A stretch of 64,000 nucleotides of DNA from Ancylobacter sp. SL191 (GTDB lineage: Bacteria; Pseudomonadota; Alphaproteobacteria; Rhizobiales; Xanthobacteraceae), in assembly GCF_026625645.1 (NCBI RefSeq), contig NZ_CP113056.1, positions 4,439,001 to 4,503,000 of the forward strand, in the 5' to 3' direction. The position numbers and the translations under genes are program-made. Of the stretch, positions 43,147-54,686 are shown in pieces. The notes below the pieces were generated by a model. The model saw nothing but the letters and a program-made list of their open reading frames with translations, was not told the origin of the DNA and searched no databases. Every line of letters begins with the position of its first letter. Within the stretch, counting starts at the first letter, position 1.

Positions 43147-43554
43147 TCAGGTGCTCTTGGCCTTGGACGCGCCGGGCTTGGGTGACGCCGGCGCGGCGCC
43201 GGGCGCCGTCGCTGCCGCCTGCGAGCCCAGGAGCTTCGCCTGCTCGGTCAGGCGCTCGGCCTGCTCTTTCACATAGTCGGCGTGCAGCCGCGACCACTCC
43301 TCGACGCTGGAGGCGCGGGCAAGCCGGGCCGCGAAGTCGAAGCCGGCCGCGATGTTGTCCTCGGCGAATTTCAGCGTCGTGCGCCCCATATCGCGCGCGC
43401 TGTCATGGGCGACATCGACCTGCCGGCCGGCATCGTCCAGCGCCTTGTGCGCGGCGCTGATGAAGCCATCGATCGCCGCGCGGGCCTGATCGACGCCCTG
43501 CTCGGCGATGTTGCGAAGTTCCGGCGGCACGTCCAGCTTCGGGCCATTGGCCAT
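43147..43554 (-). CDS. Second phasin family protein
   Basis: A 135-residue helical protein starting MANGPKLDVPPELRNIAEQGVDQARAAIDGFISAAHKALD, with the phasin-like core LKFAEDNIAAGFDFAARLARASSVEEWSRLHADYVKEQAERL and an Ala/Pro/Lys-rich tail (ATAPGAAPASPKPGASKAKST) resembling histone-like tails seen in some phasins. It is a separate paralogue of the adjacent phasin, not a duplicate. The paralogue downstream has its own upstream palindrome, so the two may be transcribed separately. Confidence 0.88.
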   Translation of the reverse strand: MANGPKLDVPPELRNIAEQGVDQARAAIDGFISAAHKALDDAGRQVDVAHDSARDMGRTTLKFAEDNIAAGFDFAARLARASSVEEWSRLHADYVKEQAERLTEQAKLLGSQAAATAPGAAPASPKPGASKAKST

Positions 43555-43843
43555 CGTGCATTCTCCTGCGCGTCGCAGCCATCATCCTAGCGGCAACCTG
43601 TGGGCGGTCCATTCGCGTTGCTGCCTACGACTAAAGTATTGAGCTGCAGCCTCCGCGCAACAAAATTCGGCCGCGAAAGCCCCGTCCGGTGCAACGGCTG
43701 GTTAACCGGGATCGGTGGCGTCCGGTTAACCGGAAAGTACGAAGGTGCGCGTGGTCTTGCCCGCCGGCGTGGCGCCGTGGCGGGGGGCGCATTATCCTTT
43801 GCGGAAGGGCGCCTGTCCGCCGGACGCGCGCCTGCTTCCTTCA

Positions 43844-46591
43844 ATGTCCCTTGGGGACACGACTCGGGCGGTTATGAGCATACCGACGGACGGGCATCCT
43901 TCTTCGGCCGCTGGCGCGGACGCCGCCTTGCGCGCGCTCGCCGCCGCGAGCCTTGCCGCGCCCGCCCCGGCCGTGCTGCTGCGCCTCGACGGCTCGCTTA
44001 TCGCCGCCAATGCCGGCGGGCGCGCTTTGCTCGGGCGTCTGCCGCCGCCGGACGAGGTGAGCGCCGCCGCCGCCCGCATCGCCGCGACGCTGCGCCCCGG
44101 CCGCCCGGCGCGGCTGGAGCGCCTGCGCCTCGCCGGTCGGCTCACGCCCACAACGCTCGCCTGCTCGCTCCTCGCGGCCGGCTCCGCCCGCGCCCTGCTG
44201 ATGATCTCTCTCGACGCCGCCCCCGCCGGCCGCCACACCCCTTCCCCAGAGGCGGAGGCCCCGGCCGCACCGCCCACGCCGGAGGCCGCCCCCGCGCCGC
44301 TGCGCTTCACCTGGCGCACCGACCTTCAGGCGCGCTTCACCCAGCTCGATGCCCGTCTGGCCGAGGCGCTGGAGCAGCCGGCGGACAACCTGATCGGCCG
44401 CGACTGGAGCTTGCTCGGCGCCATCGAAGCCCACCGCGCCATTCTCGAAGGCCGCAGCTTCACCCGCCTGCCCGTCCTGCTGCGCACCCCGCGCGGCGAC
44501 GCGCTGGATGTCGAGCTTGGCGGCGCCCCGGTGCGCGGCGAGGGCATGCGCGGCTATGGCATTGTCAAGGGCCGCCGCGCTCTGCCGACCGGGACACCAG
44601 CGCTCCCGCCCTTGCCGCCGGTGATGGCTCCCGCGAGCGTGGCGCCAACGCCTGTCCCGCCGCCCCCTGCCCCCGTCGCTCCGCCTCCCGTGCTCCCGCC
44701 GGAACCGGTGGTTGAGGCCCCCCGCGCCCCGGTGGCCGAGCCGGAGGAACCCGCGCCGGTACGGGTGACGCTCAGCATCGTCCCCTCCTCGCCGAACGTC
44801 GTGCCGCTGCGCGGGCCGGCGGAGAATGGCGCGCGGACCTCGTGGGAAGGCCTGTCCACCGGCGAACGCAACGCCTTCCGCGAGATCGCCCGTGCCCTTG
44901 GCGCGCGGCTGGAAGGTGTCGAGGATTTCCCCGAGCCCGCCCGCCCCAGCGACGCCCCGGCCACTCCAGCGCCGGCCTCGGACCAGGACGCGTCGGCACC
45001 CGCCGATCTGGCCGAAACCTCGTGGATCGCCGACCCGGCCGAAACCGCTCCCCCGCCCGCGCCGGAACCCACCCGCCGCGAGCCGGATGGCCTGCAGCGT
45101 CTCATGGCCGAGGGCGAACGCCCCATTCTCGACCGTCTGCCGGTCGGCCTCCTCGCCTTCCGCGGCGACCGGCTGCTCTATGCCAACCGCGCCTTGCTGG
45201 AATGGATCGGCCACCCGGACCTCGCCGGCATCGAGCAGGCCGGCGGGCTCGCCACACTGTTCGCCGGCGCGATGACGCCGGGGGCGGAGAACGGCCGCAC
45301 CCTCAGCCTCGCCACGGCCGATGGGGGCACCGTCGCGGTGGATGCCCGCCTCATGTCCTCCCCCTGGGAGGGCGGCACGGCCATGCTCTATGTCCTCCAC
45401 CGCAGCGAGCTGGTGGCGGATGCGGCGGGCGAGGAAAAGCTGCGTCAGGCGGAACTCGCCCTGCGCGAGGCCGAGACCGCGAGCCGCGAGCTGCGCTCCA
45501 TTCTGGACACGGCCACCGACGGCGTGGTTCTGATCGACGCCGCCGGCACCGTGCTCAGCATGAACCACCCGGCGGAGGCGCTGTTCGGCTTCTCCGCGCC
45601 GGAGGTGACGGGCGAGAACTTCACCCTGCTCTTCGCCCCCGAGAGCCAGCGCGCGGCGGTGGACTATCTCGACGGCCTCGCCTCGAACGGCGTCGCCAGC
45701 GTGCTGAACGACGGGCGCGAGGTGATCGGCCGCGTGCGCGAGGGTGGGCTCATCCCGCTCTTCATGACCATCGGCCGCGTCGGCGACGACGCCACCAAAT
45801 TCTGCGCCGTGCTACGCGACATCACCCAGTGGAAGCGCGCCGAGGAGGAACTGACCGAAGCCAAGCGCCTCGCCGAGCGCGCCAACATGGCCAAGTCCGA
45901 CTTCCTCGCCAAGATCAGCCACGAGATCCGCACCCCGCTCAACGCCATCATCGGCTTCTCGGAAGTGATGATGGAGGAGCGTTTCGGCGCAATCGAGAAC
46001 CAGCGCTACCGGGACTATCTGCGCGACATCCACGCCTCCGGTGGCCATCTCATCTCGCTGATCAATGATCTGCTCGATCTCTCCAAGATCGAGGCCGGCA
46101 AGCTCGACCTTGCCTTCACCAGCGTCCCGCTCAACGAGATCGTGCAGCAGAGCATGGCGATCATGCAGCCGCAGGCGAACCGCGAGCGCATCATCATCCG
46201 CTCTTCGCTGGCGAGCGAATTGCCGCCGGTGGTGGCTGACGCGCGCTCGATCCGGCAGATCGTGCTGAACCTCGTCTCCAACTCCATCAAGTTCACCCGG
46301 CCGGGCGGTCAGGTCATCCTCTCCACCGCCTTCACCGAGGAGGGTGAAGTGGTGTTGCGCGTGCGCGATACCGGGATCGGCATGTCGGAAGCGGATATCT
46401 CGGTGGCCATGGAACCGTTCCGCCAGCTCGCAACCTCGGGCCGCGCCGGCTCCGGCGGCACCGGTCTCGGCCTGCCGCTCACCAAGGCGCTGGCCGAAGC
46501 CAACCGCGCCAGCTTCAACATCCGCAGTGCGGTGGATGTCGGCACCATCGTCGAGATCACCTTCCCCTCGACGCGCGTGCTGGCGGAATAG
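43844..46591 (+). CDS. PAS-domain sensor histidine kinase, PdhS/DivJ-like
   Basis: A protein of about 915 residues. The first 400 residues are Ala/Pro-rich with a weak PAS-like part; a PAS domain lies at about residues 420-520 and a clear one at about 580-690 (ILDTATDGVVLIDAAGTVLSMNH). HisKA follows with SDFLAKISHEIRTPLNAIIGFSEVM, then HATPase (NLVSNSIKFTRPGG, RDTGIGMS, GTGLGLPLTKALAEAN). Layout and kinase sequence match PdhS-type kinases of Hyphomicrobiales that control the cell-cycle regulator DivK. No membrane segment is seen, as in PdhS. Start is uncertain: ATG 43844 used, with ATG 43874 and GTG 43745 possible. Confidence 0.82.
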   Translation: MSLGDTTRAVMSIPTDGHPSSAAGADAALRALAAASLAAPAPAVLLRLDGSLIAANAGGRALLGRLPPPDEVSAAAARIAATLRPGRPARLERLRLAGRLTPTTLACSLLAAGSARALLMISLDAAPAGRHTPSPEAEAPAAPPTPEAAPAPLRFTWRTDLQARFTQLDARLAEALEQPADNLIGRDWSLLGAIEAHRAILEGRSFTRLPVLLRTPRGDALDVELGGAPVRGEGMRGYGIVKGRRALPTGTPALPPLPPVMAPASVAPTPVPPPPAPVAPPPVLPPEPVVEAPRAPVAEPEEPAPVRVTLSIVPSSPNVVPLRGPAENGARTSWEGLSTGERNAFREIARALGARLEGVEDFPEPARPSDAPATPAPASDQDASAPADLAETSWIADPAETAPPPAPEPTRREPDGLQRLMAEGERPILDRLPVGLLAFRGDRLLYANRALLEWIGHPDLAGIEQAGGLATLFAGAMTPGAENGRTLSLATADGGTVAVDARLMSSPWEGGTAMLYVLHRSELVADAAGEEKLRQAELALREAETASRELRSILDTATDGVVLIDAAGTVLSMNHPAEALFGFSAPEVTGENFTLLFAPESQRAAVDYLDGLASNGVASVLNDGREVIGRVREGGLIPLFMTIGRVGDDATKFCAVLRDITQWKRAEEELTEAKRLAERANMAKSDFLAKISHEIRTPLNAIIGFSEVMMEERFGAIENQRYRDYLRDIHASGGHLISLINDLLDLSKIEAGKLDLAFTSVPLNEIVQQSMAIMQPQANRERIIIRSSLASELPPVVADARSIRQIVLNLVSNSIKFTRPGGQVILSTAFTEEGEVVLRVRDTGIGMSEADISVAMEPFRQLATSGRAGSGGTGLGLPLTKALAEANRASFNIRSAVDVGTIVEITFPSTRVLAE

Positions 46592-46592
46592 G

Positions 46593-48452
46593 TCAGGGCG
46601 CGGGGGCGACCGAGCCGTAGGCGGCGGGTTTGGAGAAGAGCGGGCGCGCCGCGCCGGAACGGCGGATCAGCGCCTGCGGGTCGGGCAGCACCACCGGCTG
46701 GTTCCAGTTGCCGCGCACAATGAAGGGCAGCTCGAACGACACATTCTGCGGTGCGCCGGGGGCGGCGCCCGCGACATAGGCGCTGGCCGCGCCCTGCGGC
46801 GGCGCGTCGCCGGCCTTGGCGGCGCTCACCAGTTGCGCGACGCCGACGAAATCAAGGTCGCGATCGGCGATGGAGCTTTCCCCGGCTAGCGAGATGCGCA
46901 GCTTGTCGCTGGCGACATCGAGCCGAGACAGCGTGGCGATGCCGTTGCGGATCGTGCTCTCAAGCTCGATCTGGCTGTAGGGCGTGCGCCCGCCGCGCAG
47001 ATCGCCGGTGGCCGAGAGCGGGCGCTGCTCCAGCCGGGCGAGGATCCGCCCGACATCAAAGCCGACCAGCGAACCATCGGTGCCGGACAGGGAGAAGCTG
47101 CCGTTCAGTCCGCCGACAATGGCCGCGACGCTCGCGCCGGTGCCGCCCGCGGTGAAACGGAAAGAGCCCGTACCTTCGAGCCGCCCCATGCGGAACAGAT
47201 CGCCCATGGCGCCGGCAAGCGCGACATCGTCGGCGGACAGATCCAGCCGGGCCTCGGCGCCGACGGGCGCCGGCGAAACATGCAGGGCCGCCCGGAAAAT
47301 CCCGTTCCAGGCCTCGGCCTCGCCAATGGCCAGCAGGAGCCGCCCGGATTTCAGCGTCGCGCTGGCCGCCATGCGCTCGAGGCGGCCGGCACCGGCGCGC
47401 ACCTCCGTCGCCGACAGGCGCAGATCGACATCGAGCTGCGACAGGCGGGAGAGATCGATCGTCTCGCCGCTCCAATTGTCGCCGGCGGCATCGGAGATCG
47501 ACAATTCGCCATAGGGGCTGAGGTCCAGCCGGTCCGCCGCCAGCGAGCCCTGGATGACCGGGCGGGCGCCGTCGAGCCGCAGGTTGAAGCCGCCCTCGCT
47601 GACATTGCCATCCAGCTCCAGCCGCGCGCCGGAGAGCGTCGCGCCCTGCCCGGAGAGGATGGACTGCGCCTGCAGCGAGAAGCTGCCGAAGCCCTGTGCG
47701 GTCGGCGCCTCAAGGCCGAGCCAGGCCAAGGTCTGGCGGAGCTGTCGCGAGGCGACGGTGAGGGTGCCGTTGGCCACGGGGCCGCCGGCGAGCTTGCCGG
47801 TGCCGTCAAAGGCCATGTCGAAGGGCGGACCGGAGAGCTTGACCCGTATCGGGCTGGCGCCACCGGTGAGCAGCACGCCCAGGCTGGAGGCGGCGAGATC
47901 GACATGGATCGGCTCGCCGCGCCAGACCACCCGGCCTTCGATCGCCGCATCGCGCCCGCCGCGCCAGCCGATGCGCAGATCCGCGGCGGGAACCACCACC
48001 TCGCGCGTGCCGCCATGCGTCAGGACGAGGCGGCCATTGGTGACGGTGAGATCGGCGTTGAACTTGGCGGAGGCAAGGCGCAGCACGCCGGTGGAAAAGG
48101 GGTCGATATCCACCCCGCCAGCGAGCGCGAGTTCCGGCTGGTCCAGCTCGATATGATCGGCCCGCGCCTGCCCGGTCAGCAGCGGCAGCAGGTCGAGCAC
48201 CACGCGGGCGCGGGGCACGGTGAGAGTCGCGGAACCCTCGCCGAAACGGATCTCGCTCACCTCGAGCGCGGGCCAGGGAAAGATCGAGAAGCGGACAGGG
48301 CCGTCAATGCGCGGCGGCTGCCCGGCCGCATGCTCGAGGAGCGCCGCCACCTCGGTGCGCAGCCGTTCCTCCGAGGCAAGCTTCGGCGCCAGCGCCGCCC
48401 CGAACAGGACGAGCGCCACCGGCAGGAGCAGGATGGGGACCAGTCTTTTCAT
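46593..48452 (-). CDS. AsmA family outer-membrane biogenesis protein
   Basis: A 619-residue protein with one N-terminal transmembrane anchor (LVPILLLPVALVLFGAALAP) and a long periplasmic repeat-rich beta region. The opening RIDGPVRFSIFPWPALEVSEIRFG is the AsmA signature, and the C-terminal part has GTDGSLVGFDVGRILARLEQRP and IRNGIATLSRLDVASDKLRISLAGE, also typical. AsmA-like proteins are bridge-type lipid transporters between the membranes. The gene converges with the kinase gene with one base between stop codons. Confidence 0.88.
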   Translation of the reverse strand: MKRLVPILLLPVALVLFGAALAPKLASEERLRTEVAALLEHAAGQPPRIDGPVRFSIFPWPALEVSEIRFGEGSATLTVPRARVVLDLLPLLTGQARADHIELDQPELALAGGVDIDPFSTGVLRLASAKFNADLTVTNGRLVLTHGGTREVVVPAADLRIGWRGGRDAAIEGRVVWRGEPIHVDLAASSLGVLLTGGASPIRVKLSGPPFDMAFDGTGKLAGGPVANGTLTVASRQLRQTLAWLGLEAPTAQGFGSFSLQAQSILSGQGATLSGARLELDGNVSEGGFNLRLDGARPVIQGSLAADRLDLSPYGELSISDAAGDNWSGETIDLSRLSQLDVDLRLSATEVRAGAGRLERMAASATLKSGRLLLAIGEAEAWNGIFRAALHVSPAPVGAEARLDLSADDVALAGAMGDLFRMGRLEGTGSFRFTAGGTGASVAAIVGGLNGSFSLSGTDGSLVGFDVGRILARLEQRPLSATGDLRGGRTPYSQIELESTIRNGIATLSRLDVASDKLRISLAGESSIADRDLDFVGVAQLVSAAKAGDAPPQGAASAYVAGAAPGAPQNVSFELPFIVRGNWNQPVVLPDPQALIRRSGAARPLFSKPAAYGSVAPAP

Positions 48453-48669
48453 CAAATGTCGATAATGCCACCCGGATGTGGACCTAGCGCAGCCACGACA
48501 GGCTGCGCAAGCGCCGCGCCAACCGGTGGAAAGCCATCCTTCGTTCAGCGCACCATGTTGGGCGTCTGTGTCTGTTTGATGGCCTGACAGAAAGCGAGCG
48601 CGCGGCTATGAATTGTCGCGATTGCCGCGCCTGCGAAGATAGACCGGCACAGCGGGAGGAGAGCACAGA

Positions 48670-50637
<1,968 letters not shown>

Positions 50638-50641
50638 GCGT

Positions 50642-52303
50642 TCAGCCCTGCGCCGGGCGGCTCAGCCGCGCCAGCAGGATCACCGGCGCGAGGCCGACGA
50701 GGACAATGAGCAGGGCGGCGATGGCGCCGTCCTCATAGGTGCCGCGCGCCGCCTCGGCATAGACATGGCTGGCCAGCGTCTCGAAGTTCAGCGGGCGCAG
50801 CATCAGCGTCGCCGGCAACTCCTTCATGCAGTCGACGAAGACCAGCAGCGCCGCCGTGCCGAGCGCGGGGCGCAGCAGCGGCAGGTGGATGCGCCGCATC
50901 ACCCCGCGTGGCCCCTCGCCCAGGCTGCGCGCGGCCATGTCGAGGCTCGGCGTGATCTTGCCGAAGCCCGCTTCCAGCCCACCGACCGGGATGACCAGGA
51001 AACGGATGACATAGGCGATCACCAGCGCCGCGCCGGAACCGGAAAGCAGCAGCCCAGTGGGCACGCCGAAAAGCTGCGTGCTGGCGGCGGAAACGAGATT
51101 GTCGAAGCTGGCGAGCGGCACCAGGAGCCCGACCGCCAGCACCGTGCCCGGCACTGCATAGCCGAGCCCCGCAAGGCGCGGCACCAGCCCTGAACGCAGC
51201 GCCCCGGCGCGCAAGGCGAGCGCGATCAGAAGCCCCGCCCCGACGGCGACCGAGGTGCCTGCCGCGGCGAACAGAGCGGTGTTCAGCGCCTCCTGCGCGA
51301 CGCTCACCGGAAATCCGTGAAACTGCCAGCGCGCCCAGGCCATATGCGCGAGATGGCCGGCCGGCAGCAGGAAGCCGAACAGCAGCGGCAGGAAGCAGGC
51401 GAGCATGGCGAGCCCGGCCATCCCCGCCGTCAGTTCCCGGCGCGCGGGCGGGCGCAGCCGCGCCCCGACATTGGCGACGCTCAGATGCCGGCGCCCCCAG
51501 CGCTCCAGCATCACCAGCCCCATCATGATGACCAGCATGAACAGCGCGATCTGCGCCGCGCCGGGCAGACTCGAACGGTTAAGCCAGGTCGAGTAGATCG
51601 ACAGCGTCAGCGTCTGCACGCCCAGGAATTCGGAGGCGCCGACGTCATTCACCGTCTCCATCAGCGCCAGCGTCACGCCCACCGCCAGCGCCGGGCGGGC
51701 GAGCGGCAGGGCGATGCGGAAGAAGGTCTCCCACGCCCCCGCCCCCAGCGTGCGCGCCGCTTCCAGCACCGAGGAGCCCTGCACCAGAAAGGCCGCGCGG
51801 GCGGTGAGATAGACATAGGGGTAGAGCACCAGCCCGAGCAGCACGATGCAGCCGGGCAGCGAGCGCACTTCCGGCAGCCAAAGGCCGCGCGGGCTTGAAA
51901 TGCCAAGCAGGCCCCGGATCAGCGTCGGAACCGGCCCGAGCGGATGCACCGCATCCACATAGACGAAGGCCTGGATATAGGTGGGAATGGCGAGCGGCAG
52001 CAGCAGCGCCCATTCGAAGATGCCGCGGCCGGGAAAGCGGCACACCGCGACCAGCCAGGCGGTGCCGGTGCCGATGCCCCCGGCGAGGATGCCGACGCCG
52101 ATCACCAGCAGCAGCGTCTGGCCGAGCGCATGAGGCAGAACATGGCGCAGCAGGTTGGGCCAGAGATCGCCCGAGCCGTGCGCCGCCGTCCAGACGAGCG
52201 AGGCGAGCGGCAGCAGCACGACGACCGCCACGGCGATCGCTCCCCAGCGCAACGCCTTTCCACTCTCCGCCGCGTCGCTTCTATCGGTGACGGCGCTGCT
52301 CAT
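50642..52303 (-). CDS. Ferric iron ABC transporter permease (FbpB/SfuB type)
   Basis: A 553-residue fused permease with about twelve helices, two homologous halves each bearing an EAA-type loop (EAARTLGAGAWETFFRIALPLARPAL; MAARSLGEGPRGVMRRIHLPLLRPAL). It is typical of ferric transporters with a single double-length permease. It follows the iron-binding protein gene on the minus strand; no ATPase gene is visible here, so FbpC is encoded elsewhere. It acts in the inner membrane. Confidence 0.92.
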   Translation of the reverse strand: MSSAVTDRSDAAESGKALRWGAIAVAVVVLLPLASLVWTAAHGSGDLWPNLLRHVLPHALGQTLLLVIGVGILAGGIGTGTAWLVAVCRFPGRGIFEWALLLPLAIPTYIQAFVYVDAVHPLGPVPTLIRGLLGISSPRGLWLPEVRSLPGCIVLLGLVLYPYVYLTARAAFLVQGSSVLEAARTLGAGAWETFFRIALPLARPALAVGVTLALMETVNDVGASEFLGVQTLTLSIYSTWLNRSSLPGAAQIALFMLVIMMGLVMLERWGRRHLSVANVGARLRPPARRELTAGMAGLAMLACFLPLLFGFLLPAGHLAHMAWARWQFHGFPVSVAQEALNTALFAAAGTSVAVGAGLLIALALRAGALRSGLVPRLAGLGYAVPGTVLAVGLLVPLASFDNLVSAASTQLFGVPTGLLLSGSGAALVIAYVIRFLVIPVGGLEAGFGKITPSLDMAARSLGEGPRGVMRRIHLPLLRPALGTAALLVFVDCMKELPATLMLRPLNFETLASHVYAEAARGTYEDGAIAALLIVLVGLAPVILLARLSRPAQG

Positions 52304-52334
52304 ACGGATGCGCTGTTCCTCATGCCGATATGCG

Positions 52335-52369
52335 GCTCCCCCGCGGGGCGCTAGGCCACGCGGGGGAGC
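52335..52369 (-). terminator. Strong hairpin between binding protein and permease genes
   Basis: GCTCCCCCGCG and CGCGGGGGAGC form a perfect 11-base stem with a 13-base loop in the 90-base gap. No U-tract, so it may be a stabilising or attenuating hairpin giving more binding protein than permease. Confidence 0.6.
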
Positions 52370-52393
52370 GCTTAAGCCGGAAGCCGGCGTGGA

Positions 52394-53437
52394 TCAATTG
52401 TCGAAGCCGACCTTATCGACGAGATCGGTCGCGGCCTTGCGGGCCTTGGCGACGGCGACGAGGTCTACCTGATCGACCTTGAGCGGGCCGAAGGCGGCGA
52501 TGATCGGGTCGATCGGCGCGCCGGGAACGACGGGATATTCGTAGTTGGCCTGGGCATAGATGGCCTGCGCTTCCGGCGAGACCAGATATTCCAGCAGCTT
52601 GACGGCGTTCGCCTTGTTCGGCGAGGCCTTGGCGACCGAGGCGCCGGAGATGTTCACATGCGTGCCGCCGTTCTGGAAGGTGGGCACGATCACGTTGATC
52701 GCCGCGCCCCACTTCTCCTGATCGGGACCGCCCTTGCCGGAGCGCATCAGGCCCACATAGTAGGAATTGGCGAGGCCGATGTCGCAGAGATCGCCAAGAA
52801 TGTCGCGAGCGACGTCGCGGTCGCCGCCGGCGGCCTTGCGGGCCAGATTGGCCTTCACGCCCTTGAGCCACTCCTCCGCCTTGGCCTCACCGTGGTGCAC
52901 GATGTAGGCGGCGACGAGGGCCACATTGTAGGGGTGCTTGCCCGAGCGGATGCAGACCTCGCCCTTCCACTTGGGATCGGCGAAATCCTCATAGGTGATG
53001 GCGGAGAGCTTCACGCGGTCCTTGGAGGCATAGGCGACGCGGGCTCGCATGGAGAGCGCGAACCACTCGCCATTGGCGCCGCGCAGATTGGCGGGGATCG
53101 CCTTGGACAGCACGTCGGAGGTCACCGGCTGCGTCACGCCCTGATCGACCAGATCCATCAGGTTGCCGACATCGACGGTCATCAGCAGGTCAGCCGGCGA
53201 TGCCGCGCCTTCGGCCTTCACGCGCTCGGCGAGGCCGTCCTTCACGAACACCGCATTGACCTTGATGCCGGTCTTCTCGGCGAAGGCGTCGAAGAGAGGC
53301 TTGGCCAGCGCGACCTCGCGCGTGGTGTAGACGTTGACGACCTCTTCGGCCGAAGCCGGCGCAGCCAGCGCCAGGCTCGCGGCGAGGATCGTGCCGAGCG
53401 CCCCACGGCGCGTTCCCAGGATCCGGCGAATCGCCAT
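52394..53437 (-). CDS. Ferric iron ABC transporter substrate-binding protein (FbpA/AfuA)
   Basis: A 347-residue periplasmic protein with signal peptide (ILAASLALAAPASA), followed by EEVVNVYTTREVALAKPLFDAFAEKTGIKV. The paired tyrosines of the iron site are in ANSYYVGLM and the C-terminal tail lacks insertions. GGAGGAGACGAGA precedes the ATG. It delivers Fe(III) to the permease encoded downstream. An Irr-type box is located upstream. Confidence 0.92.
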   Translation of the reverse strand: MAIRRILGTRRGALGTILAASLALAAPASAEEVVNVYTTREVALAKPLFDAFAEKTGIKVNAVFVKDGLAERVKAEGAASPADLLMTVDVGNLMDLVDQGVTQPVTSDVLSKAIPANLRGANGEWFALSMRARVAYASKDRVKLSAITYEDFADPKWKGEVCIRSGKHPYNVALVAAYIVHHGEAKAEEWLKGVKANLARKAAGGDRDVARDILGDLCDIGLANSYYVGLMRSGKGGPDQEKWGAAINVIVPTFQNGGTHVNISGASVAKASPNKANAVKLLEYLVSPEAQAIYAQANYEYPVVPGAPIDPIIAAFGPLKVDQVDLVAVAKARKAATDLVDKVGFDN

Positions 53438-53543
53438 TCTCGTCTCCTCCTGCTGGGGCGGTCGTGCCGCCATGACGTTAGGTCCAGTGGGCGGTACGAG
53501 AGCCAGCAACGTTGGTCAACAAAAACGCGCGTTACTTCAATAC

Positions 53544-53560
53544 CTTAGAGTAAGTCTAAA
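53544..53560. promoter_or_regulatory. Irr-like iron control element upstream of the ferric transporter
   Basis: CTTAGAGTAAGTCTAAA resembles the ICE motif TTTAGAANNNTTCTAAA (Irr operator) with perfect TTAGA/TCTAA symmetry, 108 bases upstream of the iron-binding protein start. Together with the boxes at 54271 and 54687 this suggests Irr control. The rest of the 317-base gap to bfr shows no gene. Confidence 0.65.
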
Positions 53561-53698
53561 ACAGAACGACTCCAATCTGCCTGCTGCGTTGCCGCAGGCG
53601 AGCGGCCGTAAGGCAGTAGCTTGGACAGAACGCGCGGGCGCCGGCAGCGCGGGTGCCGAAAGAACGGGTGATCGCGCGATCACCCGCCGCCGATGCGC

Positions 53699-53731
53699 AA
53701 ACAAAAAGGCCGGTCTCGCGACCGGCCTTGA
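53699..53731 (-). terminator. Rho-independent terminator of bfr
   Basis: On the minus strand AAGGCCGGTC-GCGA-GACCGGCC followed by TTTTTG: a stable stem with U-tract, 24 bases after the bfr stop. Confidence 0.9.
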
Positions 53732-53754
53732 CGTGCTCGATGGGACGACGGCGA

Positions 53755-54234
53755 TCAGTCGTCGAGATCGCCGATATAGCGCTGCGCGTAGAGCGGCAGG
53801 CCGAGCTTGTCGATCAGGTCGAGCTGGGTCTCGAGGAAGTCGATATGACCTTCCTCATCCGCCATCAGCGCCTTGAAGATGTCGCGGCTGGGATAGTCCT
53901 GCACGGTCTCGCAATAGGTCGCGGCTTCCTGGTAGAGCGCGCGCGCCTCGATCTCGGCGGCGAGATCGCACTCGATCACTTCCTTGACGTCCTGGCCGAT
54001 GCGCAGCGGATCGAGCACCTGCAGGTTGGGGAAGCCTTCGAGGAACAGGATGCGGTCGATGAAGCGATCGGCGTGATGCATCTCTTCGATCGACTCGGCC
54101 CGCCACTTGGCACCGAGCTTCTTGTACCCCCAGTTGTCCAGCATGCGGTAATGCAGCCAGTACTGGTTGATGGCCGTCAGCTCCGAGCGGACGCCACGGT
54201 TGAGATATTCGATGACTTTGGGATCGCCCTTCAT
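53755..54234 (-). CDS. bfr: Bacterioferritin
   Basis: A 159-residue iron-storage subunit forming a 24-mer cage. The dinuclear ferroxidase ligands are all present (Glu18, Glu51, His54, Glu94, Glu127, His130), as is the haem-ligand Met52 (IEEMHH). The chosen ATG at 54234 ([12 protein letters not shown]) has AGGAGAGG upstream; a longer frame to 54297 is not supported. An ICE-like box precedes the gene, in agreement with Irr control of bfr in Hyphomicrobiales. Confidence 0.96.
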   Translation of the reverse strand: MKGDPKVIEYLNRGVRSELTAINQYWLHYRMLDNWGYKKLGAKWRAESIEEMHHADRFIDRILFLEGFPNLQVLDPLRIGQDVKEVIECDLAAEIEARALYQEAATYCETVQDYPSRDIFKALMADEEGHIDFLETQLDLIDKLGLPLYAQRYIGDLDD

Positions 54235-54270
54235 GGCCGCGACCTCTCCTTGGAATTGAGCCGCTGAAGT

Positions 54271-54287
54271 TTTAGAATAATTCCAAG
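54271..54287. promoter_or_regulatory. Irr-like ICE box upstream of bfr
   Basis: TTTAGAATAATTCCAAG matches TTTAGAANNNTTCTAAA with two deviations in the right arm. It is 37 bases upstream of the bfr start, where Irr would repress under low iron. Confidence 0.75.
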
Positions 54288-54361
54288 AATCCGGCAAGGA
54301 GGTTTCTGGTACCGGCGCGCATCACGGACACGCCATCAACAGGCGAACCGCGTCGCCAGGT

Positions 54362-54658
54362 TCACTCGGCGGCGAGAAGGTTGTGATGCGGGTGATGATG
54401 CGTCGGATGGCCGTGGCCGGCGTGGCTCGGGGCGGCATCGTTCTGGAGATTGGCCGGGCATTCGCGCGGGCAGGCACCGCAGGCGCTGGCATTCACATCG
54501 GCGATGAGCTGGCGGATCGTGCGGGCGCATCGGCCACACTGCGCGCTGCAGCCCAGGCAACGATAGACCTGCCCAGCCGTCCGCACGGTCGGCTGCGTTT
54601 CCGTCACTGCGTTGCGGATCTGCCGATCCGACAGAACATTACAAGAGCAAACGATCAT
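54362..54658 (-). CDS. bfd: Bacterioferritin-associated ferredoxin with extended Cys/His tail
   Basis: A 98-residue protein. The [2Fe-2S] ligands of Bfd fit C4 and C6 (MIVCSCN) and C41-x-x-C44 (QCGRC). Bfd reduces the mineral core of bacterioferritin to release iron. Unlike the typical 64-residue E. coli protein, this one has additional cysteines (C34, C37, and C60, C63, C67 in SACGACPRECP) and a His-rich tail (HAGHGHPTHHHPHH). The ATG at 54658 was chosen for the MIVCSCN start. An Irr-like box lies upstream. Confidence 0.9.
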   Translation of the reverse strand: MIVCSCNVLSDRQIRNAVTETQPTVRTAGQVYRCLGCSAQCGRCARTIRQLIADVNASACGACPRECPANLQNDAAPSHAGHGHPTHHHPHHNLLAAE

Positions 54659-54686
54659 CGCGGGGCTGAACCCAAGTGACCAGCTG

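Noticed and set aside
43841..45568. 575-codon minus-strand open frame
   Set aside because: Antisense of the PdhS-like kinase gene; no family features.
52394..53509. Longer start for the iron-binding protein at 53509
   Set aside because: The ATG at 53437 has an ideal GGAGGAGACGAGA site and gives a normal signal peptide.
53755..54297. Longer bfr start at 54297
   Set aside because: It would add 21 residues before [11 protein letters not shown] that no bacterioferritin has and would cover the ICE box.
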